A stretch of DNA of 47,431 nt from Chitinophaga pinensis. Lineage in GTDB: Bacteria > Bacteroidota > Bacteroidia > SXHM01. Numbering within the stretch: position 1 is the first letter of the stretch; each line of letters starts with the position of its first letter. The stretch covers positions 1-47,431 of the forward strand of contig CAMDBK010000003.1 in assembly GCA_945889235.1 (NCBI GenBank). The letters are read 5' to 3'. Of this stretch, positions 41,947 through 47,431 are shown one piece after another. The notes beneath the pieces were generated by a model. The model was not told the origin of the DNA and made no database searches. It saw only the letters and a program-made list of their open reading frames with translations. Made by a program: the position numbers and the translations under genes.

Positions 41947-43614
41947 ATGAAAAAAATCCTATTCTTTTTAATTATCAATTATCAATTATCAATTATCAAT
42001 TCCTTTGCACAATCCTATCAGGTAAATGGAAATGCATCACAATTAAGTTGCAACTGTTACAGACTTACTCCTGATTTAAATACGCAGGGCGGTTCGGTAT
42101 GGAACGTAAATCAAATAAGTTTAGTTGATTCATTTGATTTTACTTTTGATGTATTCCTCGGCTACAATGATGGCGGTGCAGATGGAATTGCTTTTGTGCT
42201 TCAACCGGTAAGCACCAGCATCGGCTCCAATGGCGGTGGTTTAGGATATCTGGGAATTACACCTTCAGTGGCGATAGAAATTGACACCTACATGAACGGA
42301 AATTACGGTGACCCGATTTACGACCATATTGGAATACAATCCAATGGTGATGTAGACCACAACGGAATAAATAATCTTGCCGGTCCCACGTCTGCACTTA
42401 CAAGTACCGGAAATATTGAAGACGGACAAAATCATTTGCTCCGCGTAAAATGGAATGCAGGAACACAAACACTTGAAGCGTATTTTGACGGAGTGTTGCG
42501 CGTTACCTACACCGGAAATATTGTAGCGAATATTTTTAGTAACAATCCAAACGTATATTGGGGTTTTACAGGAAGTACAGGTGGTTCAATTAACGAACAG
42601 CGTTTTTGTTTGTCCATAGTTCCTGATTTTTCCACCAATGTTGCCACCCTTTGCCAGGGTGAAACGCTTCAGCTGACTGACAGTTCATACAGCGGATTAG
42701 GAAGCATTGCTTCATGGAGTTGGGATTTCGGAAACGGAACAGCATCTACGGATACAAATCCTTCTGTAGTTTATAACAGCGCAGGAACTTTTCAGATTGT
42801 GCAAACCGTAGTTGACCAGGCGGGCTGCAGCGATTCAAATACTACAACTATCACCGTTCTTCCTTTACCCGATGTTGGTTTTACAGTTGACAATAATTGT
42901 TCGGGCAATCCTATTCTGTTCACGGATACCACACTTATTCCAAGCGGAACACTTAGTACATGGAACTGGAGTTTTGGCGATGGCGAAAGTTCAACCGACC
43001 AGAATCCAATTCATAATTATGCAACGGATGCAACTTATATTGTAAGCCTCACCGTTGTATCAACAGATGGATGTTCTTCAACCCAAAATAGTAATGTGGT
43101 AATTAATCCTTCGCCAACTGCATCGGCTGATATGCAAACTTCATTGCTTACTGTAAATTTCACCAACACAAGCACTGGTGCTGAAAGTTATGAATGGATT
43201 TTTCCTGATACAACACTAACAACTACCAGCCCATCCTACACTTTTCCCGATACCGGACATTATCCTGTAATCCTTGTTGCAACAAGCGCAAACGGCTGCA
43301 CTGATACAATTGTTTTTGATGTTTATGTTGACAACACAATACTGATTGAAGTGCCTAATGTATTTACTCCCAATGGAGATTTATCAAACGATGTATGGAT
43401 ACCAACTTTAAAAGGAGTTGAAAAAGCGGAAGGAAGAATTTTTAACCGCTGGGGAATGCTGATGGCTGAAATTACTGAAACTGCAAATACTTGGGACGGT
43501 AAAACAAAAGGTGGAAATGATGCTCCGGATGGAACGTACTTTTATATTCTTCAATATTCAACCATTGACGGAAATTCAGATAAGAAAAAAGGAACGATAA
43601 CCGTTTTGCGTTAA
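41947..43614 (+). CDS. L-type lectin/PKD surface protein with CHU_C (T9SS type B) domain
   Basis: This is a 555-residue secreted protein. The signal peptide ends at NSFAQ (residue 22). Residues about 25-220 resemble an L-type (legume-like) lectin domain (DFTFDVFLGYNDGGADGIAF, VAIEIDTYMNG, DHIGIQSNGDV). Three PKD-like domains follow (WSWDFGNGTAS, WNWSFGDGESS, YEWIFPD). The C-terminus VPNVFTPNGDLSNDVW... FNRWG... APDGTYFYIL is the gliding/CHU_C sorting domain. It is probably an extracellular glycan-binding adhesin. A (ATTATCA)4 repeat lies in the signal-peptide codons. It overlaps the next gene by one base. Confidence 0.92.
   Translation: MKKILFFLIINYQLSIINSFAQSYQVNGNASQLSCNCYRLTPDLNTQGGSVWNVNQISLVDSFDFTFDVFLGYNDGGADGIAFVLQPVSTSIGSNGGGLGYLGITPSVAIEIDTYMNGNYGDPIYDHIGIQSNGDVDHNGINNLAGPTSALTSTGNIEDGQNHLLRVKWNAGTQTLEAYFDGVLRVTYTGNIVANIFSNNPNVYWGFTGSTGGSINEQRFCLSIVPDFSTNVATLCQGETLQLTDSSYSGLGSIASWSWDFGNGTASTDTNPSVVYNSAGTFQIVQTVVDQAGCSDSNTTTITVLPLPDVGFTVDNNCSGNPILFTDTTLIPSGTLSTWNWSFGDGESSTDQNPIHNYATDATYIVSLTVVSTDGCSSTQNSNVVINPSPTASADMQTSLLTVNFTNTSTGAESYEWIFPDTTLTTTSPSYTFPDTGHYPVILVATSANGCTDTIVFDVYVDNTILIEVPNVFTPNGDLSNDVWIPTLKGVEKAEGRIFNRWGMLMAEITETANTWDGKTKGGNDAPDGTYFYILQYSTIDGNSDKKKGTITVLR
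41971..42001. repeat. (ATTATCA)4 tandem repeat in a signal-peptide coding region
   Basis: Four exact 7-bp units (41971-41998) plus ATT. They encode IINYQLSIIN in the leader of the lectin/PKD protein. Since 7 is not a multiple of three, a gain or loss of one unit would shift the frame, so slipped-strand phase variation is possible. Confidence 0.8.
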
Positions 43615-44876
43615 TGGAACTAGACAAAAAAAAAGTAATCCTTTTTTCTGCAACAGGTTTTTTGTTGCTTGCATTTTCGTTGTTAGTTATTCAACTCATA
43701 ACATTTGAAGCTGATTACAGCAAAGCAGAAGAAGTTGAAAACGCTGACTCCGGTGAAGAATATGGCTTTGATGTAGATTCATTTTATATGGTGAAAGGGA
43801 AAGTTCAACGCAACGAAAATCTTTCAACCATTCTGCAGAAGCATAAAATTTCGTTGGGCATGATTGATAAGATGAACAAAAGTTCACGTGAACTTTTTGA
43901 TGCCCGTAAAATTACAGCCGGCAACGAATACACCGTTTTCTGCACCAAAGATTCAAACCAGATTGCTCAGTGTTTTGTGTATGAAATAAACGCCAGCGAT
44001 TATATTGTTTTTGATTTCCGCGATACACTCAATATTTATAAAGGCGAAAAACCGGTGGAAATAAAGATGGCCACTGTAAGCGGAAAAATTTATTCATCAC
44101 TTTACGCTACCATGGAAGCCAACAACATCAACCTTGGTCTGGCAAAGGAGCTTTCCACCATTTACGCCTGGACAGTTGACTTTTACAAAATTCAAAAAGG
44201 CGACTATTTCAAAGTTATTTACGAAGAAAAATTTGTTGACGGACATTCCATTGGTGTAAGCCGCATTCACGCAGCGCTCTTTAATAATGACGGAAAAGAT
44301 TTTTATTCCTTTTGGTCAGATATAAAAGGTGCTACCGGCTATTATGATGAGAACGGTGAAAGTTTGAAAAAACTTTTTTTGAAAGCACCGTTGAAATTTT
44401 CACGCATCAGTTCTTCGTATTCTGCAAAGCGTTTGCATCCTGTTTTAAAAATAAATCGTCCGCACCTTGGTACCGATTATGCAGCACCAACCGGAACACC
44501 CATTATGGCTACTGCTGACGGCAAAGTGATTGCAGCAGCTTACACTGCCGGCAATGGTAACTACGTAAAAATAAAACACAACGGAACTTATACAACACAG
44601 TATTTACACATGAGTAAAATTGCAAAAGGAATTAAAAATGGTTCGCATGTAAGACAAGGTGATATTATAGGTTATGTGGGCAGTACCGGACTTGCAACCG
44701 GACCTCACGTATGTTACCGCTTCTGGAAAAACGGAAGACAGGTTGACCCTAAAAAAGATGTGGTGTCGCAACCTGCAGACCCGATTAATAAAGCTCACCT
44801 TGGTGAATATAAAGCCCGCGTAAAAGAATTGCGCGAAAAACTCGACAGCGAAAAGCTGAACGGAAGAGAGAGTTAA
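43614..44876 (+). CDS. M23-family metallopeptidase, membrane-anchored
   Basis: This is a 420-residue peptidoglycan endopeptidase-like protein. A membrane-spanning signal anchor is at about 8-30. The middle part (60-250) resembles the OapA/LysM-like N-terminal domain of MepM-type enzymes (QRNENLSTILQKHKISLGMI). The M23 domain follows with H284 and D288 (RPHLGTDYAAPTGTP), H332 (LHMSK) and H365-V-C367 (GPHVCYRFWKNG). The usual second His of HxH is Cys here; this variant is frequent in Bacteroidota relatives, I believe, but it removes a standard zinc ligand. It probably cuts cross-links or activates other hydrolases. It is coupled to the preceding gene (TAATG). Confidence 0.9.
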   Translation: MELDKKKVILFSATGFLLLAFSLLVIQLITFEADYSKAEEVENADSGEEYGFDVDSFYMVKGKVQRNENLSTILQKHKISLGMIDKMNKSSRELFDARKITAGNEYTVFCTKDSNQIAQCFVYEINASDYIVFDFRDTLNIYKGEKPVEIKMATVSGKIYSSLYATMEANNINLGLAKELSTIYAWTVDFYKIQKGDYFKVIYEEKFVDGHSIGVSRIHAALFNNDGKDFYSFWSDIKGATGYYDENGESLKKLFLKAPLKFSRISSSYSAKRLHPVLKINRPHLGTDYAAPTGTPIMATADGKVIAAAYTAGNGNYVKIKHNGTYTTQYLHMSKIAKGIKNGSHVRQGDIIGYVGSTGLATGPHVCYRFWKNGRQVDPKKDVVSQPADPINKAHLGEYKARVKELREKLDSEKLNGRES

Positions 44877-44913
44877 GTCAAAAAAAGCCTCAAAAAAAAT
44901 TGATTTTATTAAT

Positions 44914-44942
44914 TTGTTCTTTCAGGACAATTAATACCTTTG
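44914..44942 (+). promoter_or_regulatory. Strong Bacteroidota promoter
   Basis: TTG (44914-44916), an 18-bp spacer and TACCTTTG (44935-44942) match the consensus. It lies 52 bp before the ATG at 44995 and should drive the two secreted-protein genes at the right end. Confidence 0.75.
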
Positions 44943-44994
44943 CCGCCCATTTCCAATAATTCATATCTATAAAACTAACTCTTAACGAACAAAA

Positions 44995-45447
44995 ATGAAA
45001 AACAATTACTATTTTCCTGTCATGCTAATGATTGGAATGCTTTTCACTGGCTTTTCTTCTTTCAGCCAAAGTGTAAACAGCCTTAATCCGCAACAAAAGA
45101 AAGATGCAGCCTACATTAATGCACAGCAAGAGCAAATTAATCAGGGCGTAAAAACAGAAGTGAAAGCTAAGACTTCAGGAACTTCAGTAGTTTCTGCTTC
45201 TCCTAAAAAAGATGAAAGTGCAGTCATTAATAACGAACCTGCAATTTCTCCTAACTATTACAATGCACGCAGCATTATTTATACTGATGCCCGCACACCC
45301 CGTTATCCTATTACAGGAAACAAAGAGCAGGACATTGCAAACTACAACAAAGCAAAAGAAGTGTGGATGAATAACAACCAGCAACAAAATGCTAAAGTTT
45401 CAATGACTGAACAACAGGCTGCTGAAAGACAATTAAAAGGAAAATAA
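44995..45447 (+). CDS. Small secreted protein of unknown function
   Basis: This is a 150-residue exported protein with a signal peptide ending SSFSQ (about residue 24). The rest is low-complexity and probably disordered (rich in Asn, Gln, Lys and Ala; NPQQKKDAAYINAQQEQINQ, NNNQQQNAKVSMTEQQAAER). A central segment PNYYNARSIIYTDARTPRYP ITGNKEQDIANYNKAKE-like is more ordered. No family is recognised. It is preceded by a strong promoter and followed 27 bp later by the large repeat protein, with which it is probably cotranscribed. Confidence 0.8.
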   Translation: MKNNYYFPVMLMIGMLFTGFSSFSQSVNSLNPQQKKDAAYINAQQEQINQGVKTEVKAKTSGTSVVSASPKKDESAVINNEPAISPNYYNARSIIYTDARTPRYPITGNKEQDIANYNKAKEVWMNNNQQQNAKVSMTEQQAAERQLKGK

Positions 45448-45474
45448 TAATCTACCCGAAAAAAAAATATTAAA

Positions 45475-47431
45475 ATGAAAACATTTTTTACAAAAATAAC
45501 AGGATTGCTCTTCATAGCAGGAGCAATGCTAATCAGCACAGGTGCTACAGCACAGTGTACCTACAATAATAATATATACCTTACATGGGATGCCTCAACA
45601 CAATTAGTAAATGTGGCTGATCAGGTTTCTTCCGTCTGCACCTATGCTGGTGAAATGAACCGCGTTACTAATATGATAGCCGGAAACACTTACCGCATCA
45701 GCACTTGTACCAACACCGCCTTTGACACGCAGATTACTATTTTCACTGCAGGTGGGGGAACTCAGGTTGCTTATTCTGATGACGATTGCGGCACCCAAAC
45801 TGAAATATTTTTCACTCCGGGAAGTACAGGTGACTATGATATTCAAATCAACGAATACAATTGCCTTACCAATACAACCTGCATGGATATGGTTGTAGAA
45901 CTTACTGCGATAGGAACAGGAGTAGGATGCACCTCGTCAGGGACTAATTACCCTACAGGGACAATGAACCCTACAACTTCATGGCAAACAGCTTCAACTC
46001 TTATTTATGCAGGTGAGTATTCTTTGTATAATGTAGTATCAGGAACTGTTTACGAATGGTCGCTTTGCGCAGCCGATGGAGGAAACGCAAGTTATGATTC
46101 AGAATTAACACTTTTCAATAATGCAGTTCTTGCTACAGGACTTGCTTACGCTGACGATGTTTGCGGTGATGATGCAAAATTAAACTGGACAGCAACTTTT
46201 ACAGGTGTTGCAAGAGTGATGGTTAACCAATACAACTGCACTACTAACAGTACTGCAAGTACATTGGTTTACCGCAGTGTAGGAGTTAGCGCACCGGCAA
46301 ATGATAATTGCTTAGGATCATATTCACTTTCAACTGCAACAACATGTATATCGGTTTCGGGTACAACTCAAGGTGCAACGCAGTCACTTCCCGCTCTTAG
46401 CTGCGATGGATTTACGAGTGGAGCCAGCCTTGATGTTTGGTATTCATTTACAGCAGACAATACAACTGCAACAGTTACCGTTGTTGGTTCAGCAGACATT
46501 GATGCTGTAGTGGAAGTGCTTACCGGAACATGCGGTTCACAAACCAATGTTTCCTGCGCTGACGCAACCGTTTCAGCTGGAACCGAAACTATTTCACTTA
46601 CAGGTTTAACTATAGGCAATACTTATTTTATAAGAGTTTATGATTTCGGAACAACACTTTCAACAACCTTTACATTTGATATTTGTGTAGTATCAACTCC
46701 CGCAGGTCCAGCAAACGACAATTGTGCTGGAGCCATTGCTTTAACAGTTGGTAACGCAGAATGTACCCCTATTCCGGGAACAGTTGCTTCAGCAACACAA
46801 TCACCAAACACAGGATGCGGAACAGGAACACCTAACGATGACGTTTGGTATAAATTTGTTGCAACAGGTCCGACAGCAATTATTGATGTATTAGGCGGAA
46901 CAGGTTTTGATGCTGTAGTTGATGTTTATGCAGGAACAACTTGTGCAGATATTGCCTCTATCGGTTGTATTGATGCTTCGCTTGCAGGAGAACTTGAATC
47001 CGGAGAAATTACCGGACTTACAAACGGTGAAACAATCTGGCTTCGTGTTTACGATTATTTTTCAGGCGTTCCAACAGGAACTGATTTTACTGTTTGTGTT
47101 TTCAATCCTTGTGCTGTAACACCTCCCGGTGCTGCAACTGCTGAGATTGAAACCTGCGGTGCTGATGCTAATGGCGGATGTAATATGGTTACACCGGCAT
47201 ATCAGAATATTACTTGTAACCAATCAGTATTAGGTACAATGTGGGCTGATACAAGTTCACGTGATACAGACTGGTATATGTTTACAGTAGCTGCAAATAC
47301 AACAGCAACATGGACTGCTTCAGCAGAAATTCCTTTTGCAATTTGCATCATTAATATTGCAAATTGTGCTTCGCCAACTATTCTTAGCAATGGAGGTGCA
47401 CTTACAACTGGTTTACCTTGCACAACTGCAA
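45475..47431 (+). CDS. Large secreted repeat protein, right-truncated by the window
   Basis: An open frame starts at ATG 45475 and runs 652 codons to the window end without a stop. A signal peptide (TFFTKITGLLFIAGAMLISTGATAQ in order, about 1-27) is followed by repeated beta-sandwich modules of about 90-150 residues. Two early ones share VYEW/YRIS-C-DxxLTLF-DDxCG-YNC patterns, and later ones share PANDNC, DVWYKF, DAVVDVYAGT and IWLRVYDY with regular cysteine pairs. It resembles large PPC/fibronectin-like T9SS adhesins. The C-terminus, where a sorting domain is expected, lies outside the window. It is probably a surface adhesin or filament. Confidence 0.85.
   Translation, partial: MKTFFTKITGLLFIAGAMLISTGATAQCTYNNNIYLTWDASTQLVNVADQVSSVCTYAGEMNRVTNMIAGNTYRISTCTNTAFDTQITIFTAGGGTQVAYSDDDCGTQTEIFFTPGSTGDYDIQINEYNCLTNTTCMDMVVELTAIGTGVGCTSSGTNYPTGTMNPTTSWQTASTLIYAGEYSLYNVVSGTVYEWSLCAADGGNASYDSELTLFNNAVLATGLAYADDVCGDDAKLNWTATFTGVARVMVNQYNCTTNSTASTLVYRSVGVSAPANDNCLGSYSLSTATTCISVSGTTQGATQSLPALSCDGFTSGASLDVWYSFTADNTTATVTVVGSADIDAVVEVLTGTCGSQTNVSCADATVSAGTETISLTGLTIGNTYFIRVYDFGTTLSTTFTFDICVVSTPAGPANDNCAGAIALTVGNAECTPIPGTVASATQSPNTGCGTGTPNDDVWYKFVATGPTAIIDVLGGTGFDAVVDVYAGTTCADIASIGCIDASLAGELESGEITGLTNGETIWLRVYDYFSGVPTGTDFTVCVFNPCAVTPPGAATAEIETCGADANGGCNMVTPAYQNITCNQSVLGTMWADTSSRDTDWYMFTVAANTTATWTASAEIPFAICIINIANCASPTILSNGGALTTGLPCTTA

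Noticed and set aside
1..47431. Mobile element or prophage boundaries
   Set aside because: No transposase, integrase, terminase, attachment repeat or tRNA was found; the AT-rich left region alone does not prove transfer.

Overview
This window comes from a member of the Bacteroidota. The evidence is a PorP/SprF-type outer-membrane protein, C-terminal sorting domains of the type IX secretion system (type A-like at 21318-22049 and 7902-8996, CHU_C/type B at 41947-43614), a DUF4286 protein, several promoters of the Bacteroidota form TTG-N18/20-TAnnTTTG, and intergenic repeat families common in this phylum. No rRNA, tRNA, CRISPR array, transposase or phage gene was seen. Genus and species cannot be named from the sequence alone.

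Region 1 (about 1-19950) is an AT-rich cell-surface locus. Its left edge lies outside the window. It holds both halves of a Wzm/Wzt-type polysaccharide ABC exporter, with the ATPase at 1729-2949 and the permease at 19106-19954. Between and around them are two DPM1-like glycosyltransferases, a PglD/NeuD-like acyltransferase, a polytopic membrane protein, a DprE1-like FAD oxidoreductase overlapping an SDR dehydrogenase, and a radical SAM enzyme. Most striking are seven genes encoding eight phytanoyl-CoA-dioxygenase-like (PhyH) Fe(II)/2-oxoglutarate domains, plus one aspartyl/asparaginyl beta-hydroxylase-like enzyme. Five of the PhyH genes form a nearly gapless leftward tandem array behind the permease. 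One is a two-domain fusion and one has HxN instead of HxD at the metal site. I infer a hydroxylation-rich modification system for an exported glycan or glycolipid. The substrate is unknown, and this is the best candidate here for an undescribed system.

Region 2 (about 20000-29600) is housekeeping: fadI and fadJ with a small secreted T9SS protein wedged between them, a PorP/SprF protein, a small HTH/coiled-coil protein next to a degenerate 21-bp tandem repeat, a DUF4412-like protein, then hpt, adk, obg and ispD.

Region 3 (about 29700-47431) is envelope-related: a DacA-type carboxypeptidase, a urea-transporter/M23-peptidase fusion in an operon with a beta-barrel protein and a TPR protein, a glucosaminidase with LysM domains, a TPR protein and lipoprotein cotranscribed with serS, a DUF3108 protein, a tryptophan 2,3-dioxygenase-family gene followed by a lectin/PKD T9SS protein and an M23 peptidase, and a large secreted repeat protein running off the right edge. 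In four secreted-protein genes here (34164, 36310, 38150 and 41947) the DNA encoding the export signal is itself repeat-element-like sequence.
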